Origin: Parapedobacter pyrenivorans_A
GTDB taxonomy: Bacteria; Bacteroidota; Bacteroidia; Sphingobacteriales; Sphingobacteriaceae
Assembly (NCBI RefSeq): GCF_041925275.1
Contig: NZ_JBHEUZ010000015.1
Coordinates: 62,001-126,000 of the forward strand
Reading direction: 5' to 3'
Length of the DNA stretch: 64,000 nt
Each line of letters opens with the position of its first letter. Position 1 is the stretch's first letter. The position numbers were made by a program, and so were the translations under genes. Shown here one piece after another: positions 8,501-16,434 of this stretch. The notes beneath the pieces were generated by a model. The model did no database searches, was not told where the DNA came from, and saw only the letters and a list, made by a program, of their open reading frames with translations.

Positions 8501-8788
8501 ATGAATACGGAAACCATCAACAAGCTATGTTGCCCCTTCGATCGGGCAGACCTCACACTCACCCCCATCCGCACCACCGAAACCGGCGCTATCGACGAGG
8601 GCTACCTGCTATGCGGGCAGTGCAACCGCATCTACCCCATTGTACGGGGCATCCCTATCATGAGCCCCGATGAGTACCGCGAATTTGGGTTGGAGAAACC
8701 CTTGCTAGCGCGATGGAAAAAGCACCTCAACGGAAAGACCATCGAGCAGTTCCGCCTGGTGGATGGAATTTCCGGTAAGTTTGGTTAA
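8501..8788 (+). CDS. Trm112-like zinc-ribbon protein
   Basis: A 95-residue protein with the Trm112/YcaR pattern: LCCPFDRADL at the N-terminus, then LLCGQCNRIYPIVRGIPIM, giving CxxD/C...CxxC zinc-ligand positions and the conserved YPI..GIP loop. Trm112 proteins are partners that stabilise SAM-dependent methyltransferases, best known for rRNA/tRNA and eRF1 modification in eukaryotes and archaea. Two bases separate it from the ThiE-like stop, making it the fourth gene of the riboswitch operon. A direct partnership with the operon's methyltransferase is inferred. Confidence 0.8.
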   Translation: MNTETINKLCCPFDRADLTLTPIRTTETGAIDEGYLLCGQCNRIYPIVRGIPIMSPDEYREFGLEKPLLARWKKHLNGKTIEQFRLVDGISGKFG

Positions 8789-8793
8789 GTTTG
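8776..8793 (+). promoter_or_regulatory. Tandem -7 boxes before the esterase gene
   Basis: Two overlapping-phase copies of TAAGTTTG (8776-8783 and 8786-8793) fit TAnnTTTG. They end 4 bases before the ATG at 8798, so transcripts from them would be nearly leaderless. They overlap the end of the Trm112-like gene. Confidence 0.35.
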
Positions 8794-8797
8794 TGGT

Positions 8798-10078
8798 ATG
8801 AAAGCCTTTTGTAAACCCCTCTGTGCCGCGATGGTCCTTTTGTCGCTCGCCAGTACCCGTGGCTCGGCGCAGCAACGTGAGGTCAACTACGACGAGTCAA
8901 AGGTACCTGCATACACCCTGCCGGCACTGCTCCAAACCGAAAGCGGCCAACCGGTAACCACGGTTGCGCAGTGGGAACAGCAGCGGCGTCCCGAGCTGCT
9001 CGGCTTATTCAGCTCGCATATGTACGGGCGCACCCCTACCGATCCGATTGCCGTTAGCTACGAGGTGCTCACGGAAAACCCGCGGGCGCTGGGCGGCAAA
9101 GCAACCAGCAGGCAGGTCAAGCTGCTATTCAGCAACGGCACCAAAACGTTGGAGGCATTGCTGTTGGTATACCTGCCCAATGGTGTCAAGAAAGCTCCCA
9201 TGTTTGTCGGTTACAACTTCAAGGGCAACCACAGCACCACGTTAGACACCACCATCCTGTACTCCAGGAATTTCATGCTGGTGCGGGAGCAGGGCCATCC
9301 CGACTGGGAACGTGGCTGCCAGGCCACCCGGTGGTCGTACGACGATATCATCGACCGCGGTTACGGCATCGCCACCATGTGCTACCACGATATTTTCCCC
9401 GATCAGCCGGGGCGGAAGGACCACAGCATCGTTTCCCTTTTCCCCGGCTACGGTGCTGGCCACGAAGCGCCCGATGCGTGGCAGGCCATCGGCGCGTGGG
9501 CATGGGGTTCCAGCCGGATCGTAGACTACCTGGTTACCGACCCGCGGGTAGATACCGCACGCATCGCCATCATGGGGCATTCCCGCCAAGGGAAGGCCGC
9601 CCTCTGGGCAGGTGCACAGGATACACGCTTTAAGATCGTTATTTCCAACGATTCGGGCGAAGGCGGCGCTGCCTTGTCCCGGCGCAAGTACGGCGAAACG
9701 CTGGCAATTGTGAGTTCCATCCAGCCGGCCTGGTTCTGCCCCGCTTTCGACGCCTACCACGGGCGCGAAGAGGACCTGCCTTTCGACCAGCACCAGCTGC
9801 TCGCACTGATGGCCCCCCGGGCGGTATACGTGGCCAGCGCCGAGGACGACCAATGGGCAGACCCCAAGGGCGAGTACCTGGGTGCCTACCATGCCGGCCC
9901 GGCATATGCGCTTTATGGCCTCCGCGGCCTTCCGTCGGCCACACCGCCTGCCATCCACCAGCCCATCATGCATGATATCGGCTACCATATCCGCGCCGGC
10001 AAACACGACGTTACCCGGTACGACTGGCTGGCTTTCCTGGACTTTGCCGATAAGCATTTCAAAGCCACACACAAATAA
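8798..10078 (+). CDS. Secreted CE15-type (glucuronoyl) esterase / alpha-beta hydrolase
   Basis: A 426-residue alpha/beta hydrolase with a signal peptide (MKAFCKPLCAAMVLLSLAS...SAQQ). The nucleophile elbow is GHSRQGKAALW, close to the GCSRxGKGA motif of CE15 glucuronoyl esterases, which cut the ester between glucuronoxylan and lignin. The region ALMAPRAVYVASAEDDQWADPKGEY follows, and a late histidine is present in GKHDVTRYDW. Periplasmic location is inferred. It is followed one base later by the phospholipase C start, so both may share a transcript. Distant relatives also include other carbohydrate esterases, so the substrate is not certain. Confidence 0.8.
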   Translation: MKAFCKPLCAAMVLLSLASTRGSAQQREVNYDESKVPAYTLPALLQTESGQPVTTVAQWEQQRRPELLGLFSSHMYGRTPTDPIAVSYEVLTENPRALGGKATSRQVKLLFSNGTKTLEALLLVYLPNGVKKAPMFVGYNFKGNHSTTLDTTILYSRNFMLVREQGHPDWERGCQATRWSYDDIIDRGYGIATMCYHDIFPDQPGRKDHSIVSLFPGYGAGHEAPDAWQAIGAWAWGSSRIVDYLVTDPRVDTARIAIMGHSRQGKAALWAGAQDTRFKIVISNDSGEGGAALSRRKYGETLAIVSSIQPAWFCPAFDAYHGREEDLPFDQHQLLALMAPRAVYVASAEDDQWADPKGEYLGAYHAGPAYALYGLRGLPSATPPAIHQPIMHDIGYHIRAGKHDVTRYDWLAFLDFADKHFKATHK

Positions 10079-10079
10079 T

Positions 10080-12557
10080 ATGGATACACGACGCGCCTTC
10101 CTGAAAAAAGCCGCCTACCTCGCGGGTGCAGCATCCTTGTCGAACGCCCTGCCCCCCGCCATCGCCCGGGCCATGGCCATCAACCCCGCACCGGGCTCCA
10201 GTTTTTACGATGCGGAGCATATCGTGCTGCTGATGCAGGAAAACCGATCGTTCGACCATGCGTTCGGCACCCTGCAAGGCGTGCGCGGCTTTAACGACCC
10301 ACGTGCCGTCGTACAGCCCAACAACAACAAGGTATGGCTCCAAACCAATAAAGAAGGACAGACCTTCGCGCCCTTCCGCCTGGATATCCGAGACACGAAG
10401 GTAACGTGGATGGGCTGCCTGCCGCACGGATGGACCGACCAGACCGATGCCTACCACCGGGGCAAGATGGACCGCTGGCTCGACGTGAAACGCTCCGGCT
10501 TCAAGGAATTTTCAGACATGCCGCTCACCATGGGCCACTACACCCGCGAAGACATCCCCTTCTACTACGCCTTGGCCGATGCATTTACGGTGTGCGACCA
10601 GCATTTCTGCGCCAGCCTCACCGGCACCAACCCCAATAGGCTCTATTTCTGGAGCGGCAACATCCGCGAAGGATTGGACGGCAAGGCATTGGTATGGAAC
10701 GGCGATTCGGAGTTCAGCGGCAAGGCCAACTGGCGTACCTTCCCCGAGCGGCTGTCCGAGCAAGGCGTCGCCTGGAAGGTGTACCAGAATGAGATATCCG
10801 CCAGCAGTGCCGGCTATTCGGGCGAGGAAAACAGCTGGCTCAGCAATTTCGGCTGCAACGCACTGGAATATTTCCCCCAGTATGCGGTCAAATACAGTGC
10901 ACGGTACAAGTCGCTGCTCACCCAGCAGCGCCAAAAGCTCCTGGACCAGCTGGCGGCATTGGATGGCGACCCACCGCAGGACGAGGCCCGCGCGAAGCTC
11001 CAAAACGCCTTGGCCAATGTTGACAAGGAAATCGCCCTATACGGCAACGCACAGCTCGACACATTGCCCGAGCACACCCGCAACCTGCACCGCCGCGCAT
11101 TCGTAAACAACGCCGGCGACCCCGACTACATGCAGCTCGAAACCATGCATTACCGCGATGGTGATACCGAGCGCGAGCTCCGCATACCCAAAGGCGATAT
11201 CCTCCACCAGTTCCGGCAGGATGTCGCCTCGGGCGAGCTTCCCACGGTGTCGTGGCTGGTGCCGCCCCAGCTTTTTTCAGACCACCCCGATTCACCGTGG
11301 TTCGGCTCGTGGTACGTCAGCGAAGTGATGGATATCCTCACCCAGCATCCGGAGGTGTGGAAGAAGACCATCTTCATCCTTACCTACGACGAGAACGACG
11401 GCTATTTCGATCACGTGGCCCCTTTCGGGTCGCCAAACCCCTACCAGGGCGGCACCGGCAAGGTATCGCCCGATATCGACGCCCACCGCGAGTTCGTACG
11501 CCGCGAGGACCAGTACCATCCCGACAGTGCCCGCGAGAGCAACATCGGCTTGGGCTACCGCGTGCCGATGGTCATCGCCTCGCCGTGGACACGCGGCGGA
11601 TGGGTCAACTCACAGGTATTTGACCACACGTCGCCGTTGCAGTTCCTCGAAAAATTCGTCAGCCGCAAGGTAGGTGCACCGGTAGCCGAAACCAACATCA
11701 GTAGCTGGCGGCGGGCGGTATGCGGCGACCTCACCTCGGCCTTCAGGCCCTACAACGGCGAGCAACTCACACCCCTTGCCGCCGTAGAAAAAGCTCCCTT
11801 CCTGATGGGTATCCACCGGGCCAAATTCAAGGACCTCCCCACCGGGTACCGGTCTTTAAGCGGCGATGAGATCACGGCCATCAACCAAGACCCGCGCCAG
11901 TCGCCCTGGTTCCCCCAGCAGGAGCCCGGCGTGCGCAATTCCAATGCACTGCCCTACGAGCTGTATGCCGATGGGCACTATGACCCCACCGGGCATTACC
12001 GCATCACCTTCAAGGCAGGCCGGGACCTATTCGGCGACCGGGCCGTCGGTTCGCCGTTCAAAGTATATGCACAGGTGCCCTTTGATGGCGAAGCCGGACG
12101 TACGTGGGATTACGCCGCATCGGCCGGTAGCGCCGTGGCGGATTCGTGGCCGCTTAGCGGGTTTGCCAACGGCCGGTACCAACTGGCCGTGTACGGGCCC
12201 AATGGTTTCTACCGCCTGTTCAAGGGCGGACCCGACCGGCCGGCCATCCGCGTAGGCTGCACCTACCGCCCCGGGACCAATGGCCGTGCCACGCTGCTGC
12301 TCACCTGTACCAATACGGGCGATGAAGATCACCGGCTGCAAGTGGTAGACAACAGCTACGGCAGCAAGCCCAGAACGGTGCGCCTACCCAAAGGGAAGGA
12401 ATCCACCGTAGCGATCGACCTATCCGGTAGCTACCGGTGGTACGACGTCAGTGTGCGCTGTATGGGCATAGACGGGTTCGAAGAGCAGTTTGCCGGCCGG
12501 GTAGAAATCGGTGCCGATGGCATTACCGACCCCCTCATGGGCGTAGGTGCCCGTTGA
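10080..12557 (+). CDS. Phosphocholine-specific phospholipase C, Tat-exported
   Basis: An 825-residue member of the non-haemolytic bacterial phospholipase C/acid phosphatase AcpA family. It opens with a Tat signal (MDTRRAFLKKAAYLAGAASL). The catalytic phosphoesterase domain starts HIVLLMQENRSFDHAFGTLQGVRGFND, and has TYDENDGYFDHVAPF and GLGYRVPMVIASPWTRGG further on. Two C-terminal beta domains typical of the family (DUF756-like) occupy roughly the last 200 residues. The enzyme hydrolyses phosphatidylcholine-type lipids or related phosphoesters outside the inner membrane. Its ATG lies one base after the esterase stop codon. Length and domain order are normal for Bacteroidota. Confidence 0.9.
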   Translation: MDTRRAFLKKAAYLAGAASLSNALPPAIARAMAINPAPGSSFYDAEHIVLLMQENRSFDHAFGTLQGVRGFNDPRAVVQPNNNKVWLQTNKEGQTFAPFRLDIRDTKVTWMGCLPHGWTDQTDAYHRGKMDRWLDVKRSGFKEFSDMPLTMGHYTREDIPFYYALADAFTVCDQHFCASLTGTNPNRLYFWSGNIREGLDGKALVWNGDSEFSGKANWRTFPERLSEQGVAWKVYQNEISASSAGYSGEENSWLSNFGCNALEYFPQYAVKYSARYKSLLTQQRQKLLDQLAALDGDPPQDEARAKLQNALANVDKEIALYGNAQLDTLPEHTRNLHRRAFVNNAGDPDYMQLETMHYRDGDTERELRIPKGDILHQFRQDVASGELPTVSWLVPPQLFSDHPDSPWFGSWYVSEVMDILTQHPEVWKKTIFILTYDENDGYFDHVAPFGSPNPYQGGTGKVSPDIDAHREFVRREDQYHPDSARESNIGLGYRVPMVIASPWTRGGWVNSQVFDHTSPLQFLEKFVSRKVGAPVAETNISSWRRAVCGDLTSAFRPYNGEQLTPLAAVEKAPFLMGIHRAKFKDLPTGYRSLSGDEITAINQDPRQSPWFPQQEPGVRNSNALPYELYADGHYDPTGHYRITFKAGRDLFGDRAVGSPFKVYAQVPFDGEAGRTWDYAASAGSAVADSWPLSGFANGRYQLAVYGPNGFYRLFKGGPDRPAIRVGCTYRPGTNGRATLLLTCTNTGDEDHRLQVVDNSYGSKPRTVRLPKGKESTVAIDLSGSYRWYDVSVRCMGIDGFEEQFAGRVEIGADGITDPLMGVGAR

Positions 12558-12586
12558 CGGTGTGAAGTAGTCGGTGCGGTGCCGCA

Positions 12587-12871
12587 TCAAAGGTACTGCC
12601 AAATCCAAAGGAAGACGAAGAATGACTGGAGCACCGCCAGTGCCTTGGGTATGAACGTATTTTTCCGGGCCAAGATAATGAGCGAGGCGATGGAGAGCAG
12701 GATGAGAAGGATGGTCACCAGCCAATTGGGTATATCGAGGATGAACCTATAAAACGCCTCCTGCCGCTGTCCATGCACGTCAAACCGGTTAAATACGTAC
12801 AGCCACGCCGCAAGGTAGTACACATTGAGTGCAACAGCCAGGTAAGCAATGGTATTGCCGATGGTTTTCAT
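12587..12871 (-). CDS. Small three-helix membrane protein
   Basis: A 94-residue protein with three hydrophobic segments: TIAYLAVALNVYYLAAWLYVF, LVTILLILLSIASLIIL and LAVLQSFFVFLWIWQYL. I do not recognise a named family. It faces the phospholipase gene tail-to-tail with 29 bases between them. A start with good spacing is the ATG at 12871. Function unknown; inner membrane location is inferred from the hydrophobic helices. Confidence 0.6.
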   Translation of the reverse strand: MKTIGNTIAYLAVALNVYYLAAWLYVFNRFDVHGQRQEAFYRFILDIPNWLVTILLILLSIASLIILARKNTFIPKALAVLQSFFVFLWIWQYL

Positions 12872-12981
12872 CAGTCAAACTTAGCTAAATTTATTTAGCT
12901 ATCCGGTATCCTTGGCACCGCTTTCGAATGGATGAAAAGGCAAGAGAATGCAGGGCCAAATGGGGAAGGGGCAAAAAAGAA

Positions 12982-13010
12982 AGGTTTCCAAACGGGGAGA
13001 GTGGAAACCT
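12982..13010 (+). promoter_or_regulatory. 9-bp hairpin in the 5' leader of a decayed susC start
   Basis: AGGTTTCCA (12982-12990) pairs perfectly with TGGAAACCT (13002-13010) around an 11-base loop. No T-run follows. It lies 27 bases before the small reading frame at 13037 and is followed by an AT-rich leader, a common layout before susC genes. Apart from this and the following entry, 12872-13167 shows nothing. Confidence 0.4.
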
Positions 13011-13036
13011 TCACAAACCAATTATAAACCTAAATT

Positions 13037-13171
13037 ATGAAGTCACAAACTTCGGGGTATTTTTCCAAACAACTGTACTGCACTCTCCTGCCTCGCAGGG
13101 TATGCACCGAAATGGCAAAGCGGGTCACTCTATTTTTCGTATCATTGTATGTGAAAATCGATGCATCATGA
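13037..13171 (+). pseudogene. Remnant of a SusC/TonB-receptor leader and signal peptide
   Basis: A 44-codon frame beginning MKSQTSGYFSKQL, with an internal MAKRVTLFFVSLYVKIDAS. This matches the usual start of Sphingobacteriaceae SusC proteins: a short basic leader, an internal Met-Lys, and a signal peptide ending in LQVxAS. The STN/carboxypeptidase-like domain that should follow is absent. Its TGA overlaps the ATG of the lipoprotein gene (ATGA at 13168-13171). I interpret it as the 5' end of a lost susC gene that now supplies the leader for the lipoprotein. It could instead be a translated upstream peptide. Confidence 0.4.
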
Positions 13172-13515
13172 AAATCAATTCGCCGTTGCCCAGGATAATG
13201 GGTGCCCTACTAATCACTGCTACCATCACGTTCCACGCCTGTATGACGGTATCGTATGTGGGCGATCGCTACCAGCCGACGGAGCAAGTAGATGTATACT
13301 ACGCCGAGAAAGATGTTAAAACCGAGTACCGGGTCATCGGCCATCTCTCCGAGAAAGTCAGTGGCCTGAAAGGCGAGGAGCGGGCGAAGCAGCAGATCAT
13401 CGCCAAATGCCGTGAAGTGGGCGCCGATGGCGTCATCATCCTCGGCTTTGAATACGGCGGTTCCAAGGAAACCGAGGAATACCAGAAAGCCCAAGCGATT
13501 AAATACATCGAGTAA
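13168..13515 (+). CDS. Small lipoprotein, function unknown
   Basis: A 115-residue protein with a lipoprotein signal (MKINSPLPRIMGALLITATITFHACMTV; the cysteine of FHAC would be the lipidated residue). The mature part contains YRVIGHLSEKVSGLKGEERAKQQIIAKCREVGADGVIILGF, resembling small proteins in which a helix is followed by a GADGVI strand (YbjQ-like or similar heavy-metal/lipoprotein folds). That similarity is weak. The ATG at 13168 was chosen for the signal peptide. It overlaps the stop of the susC-leader remnant, suggesting translational coupling. It is convergent with the next gene. Confidence 0.6.
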   Translation: MKINSPLPRIMGALLITATITFHACMTVSYVGDRYQPTEQVDVYYAEKDVKTEYRVIGHLSEKVSGLKGEERAKQQIIAKCREVGADGVIILGFEYGGSKETEEYQKAQAIKYIE

Positions 13516-13557
13516 AGCACCCCATTGCCGTGTCTTTGTTTCATATGGGGGCACTGT

Positions 13558-16290
13558 TCAAGGCGCGCTAGGGGGTGTCGCCAATACCTCATAAACCAGC
13601 TCTTTGCGACCAATGCGTCCGTCTTCGGCGATGGCTTCCACCACCACGATGGTTTTGCCGGTAGCATCCGAGTGGTAAAACGACGTGGTGCCAGCACCCT
13701 GTTGGTCGGTAGCCAATTGATGGTCCCAATGAAGCAGTGTCCGCAAATCGGGGCGTCCGGCATCGCTTTCCGCAGCGCCCCCATGCGTGGTTACGGGAAA
13801 GGTGGTAACGGGCGAATAGACCGGTATGGTAGCCTGCAACAGACCAACCGGTTGGCGCGCCGCATATACCCCCTGTCCGGCATGGGTGTAGATGGCTACC
13901 ACGCTGCCCATGGCGGGAACCTCCAACGGCGACGCTTCGGGGTACGTTTCCCGGTATAGCGAACTGAAATTCTTGGCAAACCTGATCAGTTCCAAGCTCT
14001 TGACCTCGCTGGGCGGCATGCTGGGGATGATATCATAACTATGCCCCGGCACGGGTATGCCATCCACTACCACGAGCGTCGGCTCGTTGCCCACCACCGT
14101 TGCCCGGAGGTACCCGCCATTGTCTCCCACGCGCTGGATGCGGATATCTTCGGGAAAATTGAACAGCAGTATGCTGTACAGGCCATATGACCATTTTTCT
14201 TCCCTGTCCTGGATGGCCTTGCCCGGGATGATCACATCGGCTTTGCCATAGCGGTCTTGCACCTGCGGCTGTTGCGGGCTTAGGGCCTTGCGTACCACTT
14301 CCACTTCTTCCAACAGGATTTCGCCGGATGCCAGCTTATACGCCAACTCCCGCTGAGCCCGCGCCTGCCGCTGCTTGGCAACGTAGGCCACCGTGCTGTC
14401 TACCCGGGTAATCAGCCGGCGTTGGTCGAAATGGATTTCCGGCGGTGTGCGCTCGTCCAACGAAATCGTATAGTTCCGGTTTTTCCCCTTTTTGTTGGTG
14501 CTCTGGAGGAGGATGGCCAACGAATCAACATACGCTTCACCCAGGCCGAATGCAAACCGGCCGAGGCTGTCGGTCTCCTGCACATCCATGCCCGTGGTCT
14601 GGCCGAAGGTGAGCAGCGTTATCCCCACGCCATCGCGCCCTTTGGTCGAAAATACGCCGTACACCCGGCCGCTCACATAAGGCTCCGGTTCGTTCGGATA
14701 GCGAAATGCCCCCGCGAGTGGCACATCGTAGCGGTAGCCCGCTGCGTGTACGAGCAGCAACGCGTCCAGTTCGGCATACGGCGTTCCGGGCAGCAAGTAG
14801 TGGCCCGGTTCGTCCACGCCCCGCAATTCCGAATCGAGCAGCAAGCGGCTTCGCAGGGTCTCCCGGCCCGCGTGCACACCGCCGAGCTGATCGCCATTCA
14901 TCACCCGCACGGTATACGCCGCCTGTACCGGCCGGCCGCCACCGTCGGATACGCGCAGGGATAACCCGGCTTTCGACCGCTGGTGATATCGGATGCTATC
15001 CATTGCTATGGCAACGTGGAGCCTGTTTTGGCTGGTATGGTTAAAGAACAGCCGCGAGGCCACGGGGCGCCGGTGGCCATCCAGCACCCGGAAGGCAATG
15101 ATGCCCTCTGGCAAATCGGTGGCGGGCAGGTCCACGGCAAGCAAGCCGTTTCTCGGCACCCCTTTGATGTTGTAGTACAGCGCACCCCGGCAGCTCACCT
15201 CCACCCGCAACGTGTCGTCCTCGCGGCCGCTTGTACGCACCGCCAGGTGGATGGCCGTATCGCGCGGTTCTACCGCCAGCACCAGCCCCGTATCGGCCAC
15301 GGCCGGAAGCGGATAGTGCCGCAGCCCCTTGCCCGCCCCATCGAGCACGGCATGGTAGGTAAGCTGCGGGGCCGGTGTAAACACAAAGCTGCCTATGCCC
15401 AGGTGGTTCGTACGGAACGGTGCCACCGTGTCGCCCCGGCTGTCTACGATGCTCCCTGAAACCGCGGCCCCACTCCCCATGCCATCGCGTATGCGGATGC
15501 CCACGCGGCTACGGATACCCTGCACGAGCTGTCCGCTTTCGGCAAAGAACCGGAGGTCGATGCTGTCGGGCCTGACCGAAACCGTGCGCGTGAACCGCAT
15601 GCCGTGCTGTGTTTCGATGGTGAGCGTGGCCAGTGCGGCACCGCTGGGTAGCGGATAGTCGAGCAGGTAGTTGCCGCCGCGCGCTTCCTTGATGCGCAGC
15701 GTATCGCGCCGCTGATCGACGGTAAGGAATGCCGTGAGGTCTTTCTTGTGCGCGCTATCCAACATGGTGGGCATCAATTGTGCGTGCAACCAATGATCGC
15801 CGGGCGTCTTTTCGTGCAGCTCAAAGGCAGTGATGGGGGTCCGGTCGATTTCCGTGGAGGCAGCAAACAGGCGCACATAACAAGGGGCGATAAAATCCGT
15901 ACCGAAGTTTTTGTTCCACTCCGTATACGCCCGGACCAGGTAGACTCCTTGGGAGATTGACTTATTGAGTTGGAAGCTACCCGCGCCCCTACCGGCCGTC
16001 AATTTGATCCGTTTCCGTTGTATAACACGCTCATCTGAAGCAATCAGTTCCACATGGAGCACACCCGAAAGGGTTGTTGGCCGCAGGCCCTGCGATGAAA
16101 CCACGGCGGCGTCGAACCATATGGTTTGGTCGGTGGTGTATACTTCCGCATCGGTTTGCAGGTATATTTTTTCCGCGTAGGCTGCGGCAGCTATCACCGG
16201 CATTTCCTGGGCACGCGTGCCACCGGGCGGTACCGCAGCCAGTACCACCATGATGAAAACTGCCGATCGGATAACGCTTACACAGCCCAT
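13558..16290 (-). CDS. MG2-domain and TonB-plug-domain outer-membrane-associated protein
   Basis: A 910-residue exported protein (signal peptide MGCVSVIRSAVFIMVVLAAVPPGG...RAQE). The N-terminal half is built of alpha-2-macroglobulin-like MG2 repeats (AEKIYLQTDAEVYTTDQTIWFDAAVV; GVYLVRAYTEW). Around residues 650-800 there is a TonB receptor plug-like module (GKADVIIPGKAIQD..., SYGLYSILLFNFPEDIRI, VVDGIPVPG). Bacteroidota have many such MG2 plus plug proteins without a beta-barrel; their role is unknown but probably lies at the periplasmic face of the outer membrane. It is followed 144 bases downstream of the metalloprotease gene in the same direction, so co-expression is possible. Confidence 0.7.
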   Translation of the reverse strand: MGCVSVIRSAVFIMVVLAAVPPGGTRAQEMPVIAAAAYAEKIYLQTDAEVYTTDQTIWFDAAVVSSQGLRPTTLSGVLHVELIASDERVIQRKRIKLTAGRGAGSFQLNKSISQGVYLVRAYTEWNKNFGTDFIAPCYVRLFAASTEIDRTPITAFELHEKTPGDHWLHAQLMPTMLDSAHKKDLTAFLTVDQRRDTLRIKEARGGNYLLDYPLPSGAALATLTIETQHGMRFTRTVSVRPDSIDLRFFAESGQLVQGIRSRVGIRIRDGMGSGAAVSGSIVDSRGDTVAPFRTNHLGIGSFVFTPAPQLTYHAVLDGAGKGLRHYPLPAVADTGLVLAVEPRDTAIHLAVRTSGREDDTLRVEVSCRGALYYNIKGVPRNGLLAVDLPATDLPEGIIAFRVLDGHRRPVASRLFFNHTSQNRLHVAIAMDSIRYHQRSKAGLSLRVSDGGGRPVQAAYTVRVMNGDQLGGVHAGRETLRSRLLLDSELRGVDEPGHYLLPGTPYAELDALLLVHAAGYRYDVPLAGAFRYPNEPEPYVSGRVYGVFSTKGRDGVGITLLTFGQTTGMDVQETDSLGRFAFGLGEAYVDSLAILLQSTNKKGKNRNYTISLDERTPPEIHFDQRRLITRVDSTVAYVAKQRQARAQRELAYKLASGEILLEEVEVVRKALSPQQPQVQDRYGKADVIIPGKAIQDREEKWSYGLYSILLFNFPEDIRIQRVGDNGGYLRATVVGNEPTLVVVDGIPVPGHSYDIIPSMPPSEVKSLELIRFAKNFSSLYRETYPEASPLEVPAMGSVVAIYTHAGQGVYAARQPVGLLQATIPVYSPVTTFPVTTHGGAAESDAGRPDLRTLLHWDHQLATDQQGAGTTSFYHSDATGKTIVVVEAIAEDGRIGRKELVYEVLATPPSAP

Positions 16291-16434
16291 GACTACGCAA
16301 AGTAACGTATTTTCGGCTGGAGAACTCGCTTACCGGCGCCCAACGCGTTGACGCCCACCGTCTGCGCCATGCCTCCACCGGAGAAAAAGTTTGATATATG
16401 CTCGTTTTCTTCGTTGAACCAACCGTCAAAATTT

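Noticed and set aside
9242..10072. 276-codon minus-strand frame over the esterase gene
   Set aside because: Antisense shadow of the alpha/beta hydrolase; no start context or domain.
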